In this document: one piece after another, positions 1-8,199 of the stretch
Layout: each line of letters starts with the position of its first letter
Numbering within the stretch: the first letter of the stretch is position 1
Origin: Paenibacillus_F chitinolyticus_A
GTDB taxonomy: Bacteria; Bacillota; Bacilli; Paenibacillales; NBRC-103111
Assembly: GCF_045038035.1 (NCBI RefSeq)
Contig: NZ_CP173427.1
Location: 310,001 to 374,000, forward strand
Length of the DNA stretch: 64,000 bases
Direction: 5' to 3'
Made by a program: the position numbers and the translations under genes
The notes under the pieces: generated by a model
What the model was told of the DNA's origin: nothing
Database searches by the model: none
Seen by the model: only the letters and a program-made list of their open reading frames with translations

Positions 1-47
1 GGCTGCTTGAGGGCGGCCGTCAAGCCTTGTCGAAGATAGCGGAGCAT
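1..47 (-). CDS. 5' end of an unidentified gene, cut by the window edge
   Basis: On the minus strand an open frame starts with ATG at position 47 and runs off the left edge, giving MLRYLRQGLTAALKQ. A good ribosome binding site, GAGGTG, lies 5 bases before the ATG and directly follows the stop codon of the M1 peptidase gene, so the two are probably co-transcribed with a gap of about 9 bases. Only 15 residues are visible, too few to name a family; the basic and hydrophobic start would fit a membrane or exported protein, but this is a guess. Confidence 0.45.
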   Translation of the reverse strand, partial: MLRYLRQGLTAALKQ

Positions 48-56
48 CTCATCACC

Positions 57-2084
57 TCACCAGGCTACAGTATCGAACAGCGTTTCCAGCAGTTTGACGA
101 CGCCGAGGGTCCAGCGGATTCTCCACGTGGTGTCGACTTCGGTTTTCATGTAGTTGTTGATATGCCGGTTTTCGAGCTTCATGGTGTATTTGGGATCCAG
201 GGAAACCCAATCCACCGGGGATTTATGAGTCAGCTTGTATTCGATCTGCTCGCCCTGTCCGTCCCAGACCTTCTCTGTCGTCGAACCGTCGGCAAAATGG
301 AACCGGATCGGCACAGCCGGTACAGTGCCTCCGAACTTGCGGATCAGCACGCTGCTTTCGTACAACGTCTGTCCCGACTCGTCCGCCTGGCGGATGCGGA
401 TGCTATCGACCGCATAGTCGGTCATCATGCTGCCGTATACATACTGATCGAAAAACTCCGTCCATTTCGTCTTGGTGATTTCCTCCACGACCGTTTGAAA
501 ATCGCGGGTTCCCGGGTGCTTGAATTTCCAGCGCTGGAAGTAGGTTTTCATAATGCGGTCCATCGTGTTCAGCCCGACCCGGTGCTCGATTTCCTTGAGA
601 ACCAGTTTGGCGCGGGTATACACGTTGTCGGCGTACTCGCCGTGGCTGCGGTAACCCCACGCATTTTTCTGCAGCGCGGCCGGAGAGGTAATATAGCTGG
701 CTTCGACCGGAAGGTTGGGCTTCGACCCGTATTCCAGTTCCATCAGCTTATCCTCGGTGTAGGAAGTGAACCCTTCGTCCAGCCAGGCTTCCTCGAACTC
801 GTTGGTGGCGACGAGTCCGTACCAGAACTGGTGGCCGATCTCATGGACGACGACCCGCTCGAGTTCCAGGTCGGGCGTCCCCCCGGAGGCTCCCCAAGCG
901 GTAACGAGCGTGGGATATTCCATGCCGCCCGCCCCGTTAGCCTCTTCCGGAGGCACGACAACGGATAAGGTGGAGTACGGATACGTACCATACCACTGGG
1001 AGTACCGGCTCAGCGCTTTTTTGGCGGCGATCATATAGCGGGACTTGTACGGCTCATGCTTGGGATCCAGGTACAGCTTGATCTTGACCCCCGGCAAATT
1101 GGGAGCGGCATAGGGCTCTTCAAACACCTTGAAGTTGGGCGAAGCGGACCAGGCGAAATCGTGCACGTCATCCGCGTAAAACTGATAGGTTTTCTTGCCG
1201 GCTTCGACGACCGGATTTTTGGTCGGAAAACCGGTGGCGGCCACGATGTAATCCGCCGGGACTTTCACACGGACATCGAAAATGCCGAAATCCGCATAAA
1301 ACTCCGAATTGCCGTGGTACTGGTGCAGGTTCCATCCTTCCGCGGTCCGTCCCCGGGTGCCGGCAGGCTCGTACACGGCAAGCTTGGGAAACCACTGTCC
1401 CGCCATAACGAAATCTTTCGTTATGCCCATGCGGGCGAACACTTGCGGAAGCTTGACCGCAAAATCCGTATGCAGCGTAATGGCGGCTCCTGCGGCGACA
1501 GGCTTCGGAAGCGTAATCTTGATCAGCGTCCGGTCGTCGGGGTTGCCGTCATCGGGCTGGACGAACTGCATGGCGGAGCTGAGATCGGTTTCGTCCTCGG
1601 TTTTGATGCTGCGCAGTTCCATATCACCGAAGCTGCCTTTTTTGGCTTCGTCTCCCCGCAGCTTGCCGCCGGATTCCTTCATAAAAGTCGTCTTCTCCGA
1701 TGCGAAGGCATTCGGATAAAGATGCATGTACAGTTCCTGCACAGGCTGACTGCCCGGGTTTTTCCAGGTGACGGTCTGCTGGCCGAGGAGCTTCTGGTTT
1801 TCCGGGCTGTATTCCACATTGATGTGATATTCGACGATGCGCTTGCTGAGAGGCTGGTGGACAATTTCTCCTGCCGCCGGCGGCTGACCGATTGAAGAAG
1901 AAGGTTCCGCATTCACCGGGGAGACTGGATTCTGAGCGGTTCCGGACAGAACGGCCCGGCTTGTCTGGCCCGTCCTTTCTTCAGGGGAAGAAAGGAGCGA
2001 GTTGGCGAGGAAAGCTGCGCCCAGGAACGCGGCGGCTGCGGATACGAGCCAGGCTTTTTTTCGGTTGGCCATCTTTACTTTCAT
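57..2084 (-). CDS. M1-family zinc metallopeptidase, membrane-anchored or exported
   Basis: Zinc aminopeptidase-type protein of 675 residues. The gluzincin signature is complete: HEIGH at about residues 414-418 and the third zinc ligand Glu at about 437 in the AWLDEGF segment. Upstream, GGMEYP is a variant of the GxMEN exopeptidase motif that binds the substrate amino terminus. A basic N-terminus followed by a hydrophobic stretch (about residues 12-33) predicts a signal peptide or membrane anchor, so it probably trims peptides outside the membrane. The start is the second ATG (2084) because GGGGTG sits 6 bases before it; an ATG 8 codons upstream lacks a site. It is divergent from ywhD and followed closely by a gene that leaves the window. 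Family assignment is firm; substrate is unknown. Confidence 0.9.
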   Translation of the reverse strand: MKVKMANRKKAWLVSAAAAFLGAAFLANSLLSSPEERTGQTSRAVLSGTAQNPVSPVNAEPSSSIGQPPAAGEIVHQPLSKRIVEYHINVEYSPENQKLLGQQTVTWKNPGSQPVQELYMHLYPNAFASEKTTFMKESGGKLRGDEAKKGSFGDMELRSIKTEDETDLSSAMQFVQPDDGNPDDRTLIKITLPKPVAAGAAITLHTDFAVKLPQVFARMGITKDFVMAGQWFPKLAVYEPAGTRGRTAEGWNLHQYHGNSEFYADFGIFDVRVKVPADYIVAATGFPTKNPVVEAGKKTYQFYADDVHDFAWSASPNFKVFEEPYAAPNLPGVKIKLYLDPKHEPYKSRYMIAAKKALSRYSQWYGTYPYSTLSVVVPPEEANGAGGMEYPTLVTAWGASGGTPDLELERVVVHEIGHQFWYGLVATNEFEEAWLDEGFTSYTEDKLMELEYGSKPNLPVEASYITSPAALQKNAWGYRSHGEYADNVYTRAKLVLKEIEHRVGLNTMDRIMKTYFQRWKFKHPGTRDFQTVVEEITKTKWTEFFDQYVYGSMMTDYAVDSIRIRQADESGQTLYESSVLIRKFGGTVPAVPIRFHFADGSTTEKVWDGQGEQIEYKLTHKSPVDWVSLDPKYTMKLENRHINNYMKTEVDTTWRIRWTLGVVKLLETLFDTVAW

Positions 2085-2193
2085 GATTTTCACCCCGTTG
2101 ACAAGCATCTACAGCATGTATATGTTTGCATTCCGGGGATTATTAGCTAAAATAAATGAAGAAGAGCAGAATTATTTTTCTAGGAAAGCGTAG

Positions 2194-2709
2194 GTGCCTT
2201 TCATGGATTCCCATAAAGAAGAACCGAAGAAAAAACCGGCGGCGCTGAATATCGTCAGCACGAAGGTGAATCACAAAGGATTCGGAGCGGGTTCGATCGA
2301 TCTGAGCAACGTATCCAGCCTTATCCTGGACGGAGACGAAGCTTATCTCGACATGGGCGCGCTGCACGCGAAGAGCCAGGTGGAGAAGCGGATTAAATTC
2401 TCGACGAACAAAGAAGACGTCCCGGACGGACGCCGCTGCTGGATCGTATGGGTGGCCGTGGACCGCTCCCCGGAAGGAACTTCCTACGGCGGAGTGACGG
2501 CTTGCGAGATGCTGATCGATACCGAAGCCCGCAAAGGGTGGAAAATTCTCGCCGATCACGTGAACCGGATGGACGCCGCCATGAAGCGCAAGATCATGGT
2601 AGAAGGTCTGGATGAAACGGAAAAATCCGCGCTGCGCAAGGCTTTGATCGAACATAACGAGGAATGGTGGAACCACTCTTCCGAGGAGCTTAAACAGGCG
2701 CTTGCCTAG
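2194..2709 (+). CDS. ywhD: YwhD family conserved protein
   Basis: Protein of 171 residues recognised as the YwhD family of Bacilli, a soluble conserved protein of unknown function. It has no signal peptide, membrane segment or catalytic motif that I can see. In B. subtilis ywhD lies beside pbpG, speE and speB, and the same neighbours follow here, which supports the assignment. The frame can start at GTG 2194 (AGGAAAG 5 bases upstream) or at ATG 2203 (AGGTG 6 bases upstream); both are plausible and the choice changes only three residues. Divergent from the M1 peptidase gene. No function should be inferred beyond the family name. Confidence 0.85.
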   Translation: MPFMDSHKEEPKKKPAALNIVSTKVNHKGFGAGSIDLSNVSSLILDGDEAYLDMGALHAKSQVEKRIKFSTNKEDVPDGRRCWIVWVAVDRSPEGTSYGGVTACEMLIDTEARKGWKILADHVNRMDAAMKRKIMVEGLDETEKSALRKALIEHNEEWWNHSSEELKQALA

Positions 2710-2743
2710 CCTTGGGGAAAATGTGTACAAATTGTGTCATGGA

Positions 2744-2772
2744 TTGTGAGTCCCAGGGGAAGCGGGTATACT
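2744..2772 (+). promoter_or_regulatory. sigma-A-type promoter after ywhD
   Basis: TTGTGA at 2744-2749 and TATACT at 2767-2772 are separated by 17 bases. No convincing open frame follows. The next element is a strong hairpin terminator at 2808, so any transcript would be only about 70 bases long. See the finding on a candidate small RNA. Confidence 0.5.
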
Positions 2773-2778
2773 AACACT

Positions 2779-2848
2779 AGTGTATGTTACACTCATATAC
2801 TAGGACAGCAAAAAGGCAGACTAAGGACGCTTAGTTCTGCCTTTTTGC
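2779..2848 (+). ncRNA. candidate small RNA between ywhD and the penicillin-binding protein
   Basis: The segment lies between a sigma-A-like promoter (2744-2772) and a strong intrinsic terminator (2808-2848). Its 5' part carries an imperfect inverted repeat (CTAGTGTA at 2777 and TATACTAG near 2803), so the short transcript would form two hairpins. The same repeat could instead be an operator. No known RNA family is recognised and expression is inferred only from the promoter and terminator. Confidence 0.3.
2808..2848. terminator. bidirectional intrinsic terminator
   Basis: A hairpin with arms GCAAAAAGGCAGA and TCTGCCTTTTTGC plus an inner CTAAG/CTTAG pair around a GACG loop. The A-rich left arm and T-rich right arm make it usable on both strands. 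It lies downstream of ywhD. Confidence 0.8.
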
Positions 2849-3000
2849 GTTGGAGATAAATGACTGCTCGCCCGATTATTTCCTGTAAAAGGGCTTTTGC
2901 CGCTTGGAGAAGCTTCAATAAAAGAACCTGTTTCAAGCCTCGAAAGAAGCTGAGCACAAATCGTGACCGGCCGGTATTAATCAGTCCGGTTGGAAAACAA

Positions 3001-3044
3001 CAAAGGCAGATGGGAGCCCGCGCTCTCATCTGCCTTTGTTTTCG
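3001..3044. terminator. terminator downstream of the penicillin-binding protein gene
   Basis: A 16-bp stem (CAAAGGCAGATGGGAG with CTCTCATCTGCCTTTG, one G-T pair) followed on the plus strand by TTTTCGTTTTTT and on the minus strand by a T-rich tract. It probably terminates the minus-strand gene that ends at 3324. Confidence 0.7.
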
Positions 3045-3323
3045 TTTTTTACCGGGCGAGGGGCCGCATCGCCGGAAAATACTCAGCCTGGCCTTCCACC
3101 GGGAGCTGTCTCAACGTCCGCGAGCGAGTTCCCGGACGCGTGTCCAGCCCGGCTCACGCCGCTGAGCTTCTGCCTTTGCGGGGGCGGAGCGGCCGGAGCC
3201 GTCACACGAAGGCCGGATCTTCCCTTCGGCGGCTCTGCCGGGCACCGCTGCTGATCTCAGCGGATGCTGCCCTCAACGGAGAGAATCTGCCGGCATCGCT
3301 GCCGGTGCTGCCTTCCGTTCCCG
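3045..3323. other. GC-rich non-coding stretch
   Basis: No open frame here has a ribosome binding site or a recognisable product; the frames present are short, arginine- and proline-rich and overlap in several registers, as expected for GC-rich non-coding DNA. A short inverted repeat, CCGCTG/CAGCGG, lies at about 3244-3262. It separates the terminator at 3001-3044 from the end of the penicillin-binding protein gene, so it is probably that gene's 3' untranslated region. Confidence 0.5.
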
Positions 3324-5402
3324 CTACTCGTTCCACCAGCGCTTGACATCATCCCACCAGGAGCGCGCTCCGCTGCCGAACCCTTTGCCCTTGGCGGCCC
3401 GGTTCGTGCAGTACTCCTTCGGCTCCGTGCCGGAGAGGAACGCCTCGTTGCGCGCGCCGGTCGTACAGTCTTCATTGGCGAGCTTGCCGCTCTTCGGATC
3501 AATGTAGACGGTCGTGACTCCCTCCGGCACCGGGAAGAGCTTAGGCGGAATCGCCTCCAGGACGGCTTCGGTGTAGCCGGCGAAGATCGGCGAAGCGAGA
3601 TGCGATTCCGCCGTGTTGATCGCGCGCCCTTTGTCGTAGCCGACCCAGACGGCGGTGACCAGCTCGGGCGTGTAGCCGACCATCCACGCGTCGGTGTCGG
3701 TCGTGCCCGTCTTGCCCGCGACGGGCCGCTTGATCGTGGCGGCCACCCGGCTGCCGGTACCGCCATCCTCGAATACGCTCTCCATCATATGGGTGAGCAC
3801 GTAAGCGGGCGCGGCATCGGCGACGCGTTCGCTTTTCGGCGCAGCCTGATAGAGGACGCTGCCGGCCATATCTTCGATCTTGATAATGGCTGTCGGCTCG
3901 ACCCGGACTCCCTGATTGGCCAGGGCGGAGAAGGCGGCCGCCATCTCGTACGGACTGACCGGATAGGTGCCCAGCGCGAGGGAGGGCAGCGGCTTCAGAT
4001 CGCTTGTAATGCCGAACTTCCGCGCGTTGTCGATGACCTTCTGGGGACCGACCTTCAGAATCGTATCGACCGCGAAAATATTGTCCGACTTGGCGATCGC
4101 CCGGCGCATGTCGATGTCCGCATTTTCGTACTGGTCATTGTAGTTGCGGGGCGTGTAAGACTGCCGCCCCTCATCGTATTTGAAGACGGTCGGTTCGCTT
4201 CGGACCGTGCTGAGCGGCGTAAAGCCGTTCTGCAGAGCCGTCAGGTAGACGAACGGCTTGAAGGAGGAGCCCGGCTGGCGGGTCGTCGCAAACACGCGGT
4301 TAAACTGATTGGCTCCGTAATCCTTGCCGCCTACCATCGCTTTAACGTAGCCGGTTCGCGGATCGAGCGAGATTAGAGCGCCCTGAATCTCGCTTTCTTT
4401 GGGCAGCTGCTTGGCCATCTGCTCTTCCGCGATTTTCTGCGCTTTCAGATCCAGCGTCGTATAAATATTCAGGCCGCCTTGTTCGAACTGGTCTTCCGTG
4501 ATGCCGAGCTTCTGCACGGCCAGCGTTTTGATATAGTCGCGGAAGTACGGGGCCTGCGAAGGTTTCTTTTCTACCAGCGGCTGAACGGTCAGCTTCTCCT
4601 GCTTGGCCGCATCCGCTTCCTGCTGGGTAATGAAGCCTTCCTTCGCCATCGTCTGGAGTACGACGTTTTTCCGGTCCATCGCATTCTCCATGTTATAGTA
4701 GGGCGAATAAAATTTCGGCCCTTTCGGCACGCCTACGAGCATGGCGCTCTGCGCCAGGGACAGGTCCTTGGCATGCTTGCCGAAGAACAGCTGGGAAGCC
4801 GCCTCGATTCCATACGTGGAGTGGCCGTAGTAAATCTGATTCAGGTAGCTCTCCAGAATCTGATCCTTGGTCAGCTGCATTTCCATCTGCACGGCATAGA
4901 CCGTTTCTTTGATTTTACGCGTCCAGGTGCGGTCGTGATTCAAATACAAGTTCCTTGCCAGCTGCTGGGTAATCGTCCCGGCCCCCTGCACCTTGGACAT
5001 GCTTTTCAGATTGACGATGGCTGCGCGCGCAATGCTTTTGACATCAAAGCCCGGATGACTGTAGAAGTTCTGATCTTCTATCGCGAGCGTCGCTTTGACC
5101 ACATACACGGAAATGTCGCTGATCGGCACGATCTTGCGGTTCTGGCCGGAATCCAGCGTATCGATTAAAGCTCCGTTAACGTCGAATATTTGGGACGTCT
5201 GGAGTACCTTTGTGACCGGAAGCGCCTGTGAGCGCAAATAGAGAAGGAACACCCCTCCCAGTACGCACAGGACCAGAAACGTCGTAAAGGAGAAAGTGAA
5301 TCCCCGTTTTAAACGGCGAGGCCAGTTCTTGTCCGCTGGACCTGGCGGCTTTTTGTCGGGAGCGGCATTGTTTTCGGGTTCGTTCTGTTGGTCGTCGGCC
5401 AA
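3324..5402 (-). CDS. pbpG: class A penicillin-binding protein (glycosyltransferase/transpeptidase)
   Basis: Bifunctional peptidoglycan synthase of about 692 residues. A proline- and lysine-rich cytoplasmic tail precedes one membrane segment (about residues 34-57). The GT51 glycosyltransferase domain shows EDQNFYSHPG, GAGTITQQLARNLYL and the RKIKE segment. The transpeptidase domain has SSFK (nucleophile serine), SDN and KTGTT in the correct order. Polymerisation and cross-linking of lipid II outside the membrane follow from the family. A TTG start at 5402 is chosen because GAGGGA lies close upstream, with AAGGAG before it; an ATG 24 codons further upstream has no site. Neighbourhood with ywhD and speE matches pbpG (PBP 2d) of B. 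subtilis, but the paralogue is uncertain, so the symbol is tentative. Confidence 0.87.
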   Translation of the reverse strand: MADDQQNEPENNAAPDKKPPGPADKNWPRRLKRGFTFSFTTFLVLCVLGGVFLLYLRSQALPVTKVLQTSQIFDVNGALIDTLDSGQNRKIVPISDISVYVVKATLAIEDQNFYSHPGFDVKSIARAAIVNLKSMSKVQGAGTITQQLARNLYLNHDRTWTRKIKETVYAVQMEMQLTKDQILESYLNQIYYGHSTYGIEAASQLFFGKHAKDLSLAQSAMLVGVPKGPKFYSPYYNMENAMDRKNVVLQTMAKEGFITQQEADAAKQEKLTVQPLVEKKPSQAPYFRDYIKTLAVQKLGITEDQFEQGGLNIYTTLDLKAQKIAEEQMAKQLPKESEIQGALISLDPRTGYVKAMVGGKDYGANQFNRVFATTRQPGSSFKPFVYLTALQNGFTPLSTVRSEPTVFKYDEGRQSYTPRNYNDQYENADIDMRRAIAKSDNIFAVDTILKVGPQKVIDNARKFGITSDLKPLPSLALGTYPVSPYEMAAAFSALANQGVRVEPTAIIKIEDMAGSVLYQAAPKSERVADAAPAYVLTHMMESVFEDGGTGSRVAATIKRPVAGKTGTTDTDAWMVGYTPELVTAVWVGYDKGRAINTAESHLASPIFAGYTEAVLEAIPPKLFPVPEGVTTVYIDPKSGKLANEDCTTGARNEAFLSGTEPKEYCTNRAAKGKGFGSGARSWWDDVKRWWNE

Positions 5403-5571
5403 GAGTCCCTCACTCTCCTTTCTTGTCGGGCCTAGCGGGTTCAAGCATGTGCTTAGGATAAATAATAGAGGCATATTACACAGTATGGAAAAGCTTTCCG
5501 GCCCCTATTCAGGCATTATCCCTTCCGCTTCCTAAAATTTCGTAAAACGGCCCGTCCGTCCTGCAAATTTC

Positions 5572-5599
5572 TTGCATTTCGGGTTCAATCCTCTATAAT
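5572..5599 (+). promoter_or_regulatory. sigma-A promoter upstream of speE
   Basis: TTGCAT at 5572-5577, a 16-base spacer and a perfect TATAAT at 5594-5599. A second possible start lies downstream, an extended -10 (TGGTACAAT) at 5663-5671 without a good -35. The rest of the 375-base gap between the divergent penicillin-binding protein and speE genes holds no other feature I can support. Confidence 0.65.
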
Positions 5600-5777
5600 A
5601 CAATTTGTGCGTGCAAACCCTCAAGGCGCAAGGCTCATTCCGCGCATGGTTTTACCCGCTTGTGGTACAATGATGAGGATACTATTCAGTACGAAATAAT
5701 GGAGCGGTCGGTCTCATTTCCGGGCTTGTCCGCATGCACTCCTTACATCACTATACTTAAGAAAAGAGGCTGGGAAT

Positions 5778-6605
5778 ATGGAACTTTGGTATACCGAGAA
5801 ACAGACGGAAGACTTCGGCATCACCGCCAAGATTAAAGAAACGCTGGTGACCGAGAAAACCGATTTTCAGGATCTGGCTATGATCGATACAGCCGAATGG
5901 GGCCGCATGCTCGTTCTGGACGGCATGGTCATGACGACCGTAAGAGACGAATTCGTCTATCATGAAATGGTTGCGCATCCTGCCCTGGTTACCCACCCGA
6001 ACCCTAAAAACGTTCTTGTGGTAGGCGGCGGAGACGGCGGCGTCATTCGTGAAGTGCTGAAGCATCCGAAAGTGGAAAAAGCCGTTCTGGTTGAAATCGA
6101 CGGCAAAGTCATCGAGTATTCGAAGAAATACCTTCCCGAGATTGCCGGCGAGCTGGACAACCCTCGTGTCGAAGTAATCGTCAACGACGGTTACATGCAT
6201 ATCCACGATCACAAAAATACATACGACGTGATCATGGTCGATTCCACCGAGCCCGTCGGTCCGGCCGTGGAACTGTTCACGAAAGGCTTCTACCAAGGCA
6301 TCTACGATGCGCTTAAAGAAGACGGCATTTTCGTGGCGCAAACGGACAACCCTTGGTTCAAAGCGGACCTGATTCAAACGGTTAACCGCGACGTTCGCGA
6401 AATCTTCCCGATCGTCCGCGTTTACGGCGCGAATATCCCGACTTACCCGAGCGGTCTCTGGACGTTCACCATGGGCAGCAAAAAATACGATCCGCTTCAA
6501 GTCGAAGAAGCTTCGATTCCCGAATTCGAAACGAAATACTACACGCCGCGCCTCCACAAGGCCGCGTTTGCTCTGCCTAAATTCGTTGAAGATCTCGTAA
6601 AATAA
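5778..6605 (+). CDS. speE: spermidine synthase (polyamine aminopropyltransferase)
   Basis: SpeE, 275 residues, transfers the aminopropyl group of decarboxylated S-adenosylmethionine to putrescine, giving spermidine in the cytosol. The N-terminal beta domain (MELWYTEKQTEDFG) is followed by the Rossmann-like motif VLVVGGGDGGVIRE (about residues 76-89), an acidic loop VEIDGKVIE and the catalytic MVDSTEPVGPA region. Length is normal for the family. The ATG at 5778 follows AAGAGG. speB follows after 34 bases, forming a two-gene polyamine operon in which agmatinase supplies putrescine. Transcription probably begins at the promoter at 5572-5599. Confidence 0.96.
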   Translation: MELWYTEKQTEDFGITAKIKETLVTEKTDFQDLAMIDTAEWGRMLVLDGMVMTTVRDEFVYHEMVAHPALVTHPNPKNVLVVGGGDGGVIREVLKHPKVEKAVLVEIDGKVIEYSKKYLPEIAGELDNPRVEVIVNDGYMHIHDHKNTYDVIMVDSTEPVGPAVELFTKGFYQGIYDALKEDGIFVAQTDNPWFKADLIQTVNRDVREIFPIVRVYGANIPTYPSGLWTFTMGSKKYDPLQVEEASIPEFETKYYTPRLHKAAFALPKFVEDLVK

Positions 6606-6639
6606 GGACTGTTTCCGAACAGAAAGGTGCGATGACCGC

Positions 6640-7509
6640 ATGCGTTTAGACCAAGCTTACTCCGGCAACATTTTTATCGCCGCCTCCGAGGACTACGCGT
6701 CCTCCCGTGCCGTACTTTACGGCATGCCCATGGACTACACGGTCAGCTTCCGTCCGGGCTCCCGTTTCGGCCCTGCCCGCATCCGTGAGGTTTCCATCGG
6801 ACTGGAAGAATACAGTCCGTATCTCGATAAGAGCCTCGACGAGGTGAAATACTTCGACGCCGGCGACCTGATGCTGCCTTTCGGCAACGCGGGACGCAGC
6901 CTCGACATCATCGGCGAATACGTCCGCGGCCTTCTGAGCGACGGCAAGTTCCCGCTCGGTATGGGCGGCGAGCACCTTGTGTCCTGGCCAGTCATTCGCG
7001 AAGTACACGCGAAGTACCCGGATCTGGCGCTCATTCACATCGACGCGCATGCCGACCTTCGCGAGCAGTATGAAGGCGAGCCGCTGTCTCACTCGACGCC
7101 GATCCGCAAAGCGGCCGAGCTTATCGGCGGCAAGAACGTGTACCAGTTCGGCATCCGTTCCGGTATGCGCGAAGAGTTCGAGTACGCGCGCAAGAACTTG
7201 AACTTGTACCCGTTCGAAGTTCTGGAGCCGCTCAAGAAGGTGCTGCCGGAGCTTGCGGGCCGTCCGGTTTACCTGACGATCGACATCGACGTGCTCGATC
7301 CGTCCGCAGCACCGGGCACAGGAACGGCCGAAGCGGGCGGTATCACAAGCAAGGAATTGCTTGCGGCTATTCACGCCATCGCCGGTTCCGAGCTGAACAT
7401 CGTAGGCGCCGACGTGGTTGAAGTGGCCCCGGTATACGATCCGTCCGAACAGACACAGATCGTAGCGGCCAAGCTGATCCGCGAGATTTTGCTGGGTCTG
7501 GTGAAATAA
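6640..7509 (+). CDS. speB: agmatinase
   Basis: SpeB, 289 residues, ureohydrolase family. It hydrolyses agmatine to putrescine and urea, feeding SpeE. The binuclear manganese centre motifs are present: GMGGEHLVSWP (His), HIDAHADLRE (Asp, His, Asp) and TIDIDVLDPSAAPGTGT (Asp, Asp). The SHSTPIRK loop lies between. Length and motif spacing fit agmatinase better than arginase, and adjacency to speE settles it. The ATG at 6640 follows AAAGGTG. An intrinsic terminator closes the operon at 7545-7576. Confidence 0.95.
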   Translation: MRLDQAYSGNIFIAASEDYASSRAVLYGMPMDYTVSFRPGSRFGPARIREVSIGLEEYSPYLDKSLDEVKYFDAGDLMLPFGNAGRSLDIIGEYVRGLLSDGKFPLGMGGEHLVSWPVIREVHAKYPDLALIHIDAHADLREQYEGEPLSHSTPIRKAAELIGGKNVYQFGIRSGMREEFEYARKNLNLYPFEVLEPLKKVLPELAGRPVYLTIDIDVLDPSAAPGTGTAEAGGITSKELLAAIHAIAGSELNIVGADVVEVAPVYDPSEQTQIVAAKLIREILLGLVK

Positions 7510-7544
7510 CTTTTAATCGTCAATAACATACGATGCGTAATCCC

Positions 7545-7576
7545 ATCCTCCAGGCCTTGTGTCTGGGGGATTTTTA
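7545..7576 (+). terminator. intrinsic terminator of speE-speB
   Basis: ATCCTCCAG pairs with CTGGGGGAT across a GCCTTGTGT loop and is followed by TTTTT. It lies 35 bases after the speB stop codon. Confidence 0.7.
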
Positions 7577-7782
7577 CTCATCGGGGGTTTCACGTGCGAC
7601 GGTGCCGGCGAATAAAGGCTTTGGGCTGCGGCTGCAATGATCCATTGAAAATACCCGTATGATACTATACACTTAGAGCTAACTTTGCTTTTTGCCGGGC
7701 CGCACGGGCGGGAAGCCGGTTTTGGCCGGGAAATTCCCGGAAGCGGCAGGGCACAGTCAAGAAAGAACGGAGCGTTCGGGTC

Positions 7783-8199
7783 ATGTCCAACAAGAAAAAC
7801 GTCCGTATCCGCATAACTAGCGTTGCCGGACAGGAATCGATCATACAGGAAGCCAGCGGAGAGCTGTACATCCGGGAGGGAAAAGTATATGTCCTCTACC
7901 AGGAGACATCCGAAGAAATGGGCAGCACCTCGACGATGGTAAAAGCGGGTCCCGAGGAGCTTAAGATTACGAGAAAAGGACAGGTCGGCTCCGAGCAGAC
8001 GTTTGTCGCGGGTCATTCCCGGACAGGCTGGTACCGGATGCCCGAGGGCTCTATCCCCATGGAAACCCGCACGCGGACGTACGTCCGGAATCTCCAAGAC
8101 GGCATCGGCGTTATTGATTGGAGCTACGACCTGTATGTAGGCGAGGAACACGCCGGTTTATATACATTATCGTTAACGATTCAGGAGGATGTAAGATGA
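7783..8199 (+). CDS. ywiB: YwiB-like DUF1934 beta-barrel protein
   Basis: Protein of 138 residues matching the DUF1934/YwiB family, small soluble proteins with a lipocalin-like beta-barrel fold and no established function. Alternating hydrophobic and polar stretches across its length fit an all-beta fold. The ATG lies at 7783; the site upstream (AACGGAGCG) is modest. The stop codon overlaps the argS start as ATGA, so the two are translationally coupled. The ywiB-argS pair is conserved in Bacilli, which supports the name. Confidence 0.85.
   Translation: MSNKKNVRIRITSVAGQESIIQEASGELYIREGKVYVLYQETSEEMGSTSTMVKAGPEELKITRKGQVGSEQTFVAGHSRTGWYRMPEGSIPMETRTRTYVRNLQDGIGVIDWSYDLYVGEEHAGLYTLSLTIQEDVR

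Noticed and set aside
2860..3254. Open frames of 72-118 codons between ywhD and the penicillin-binding protein
   Set aside because: Arginine- and proline-rich, overlapping in several frames, and they run through a terminator; no ribosome binding sites.
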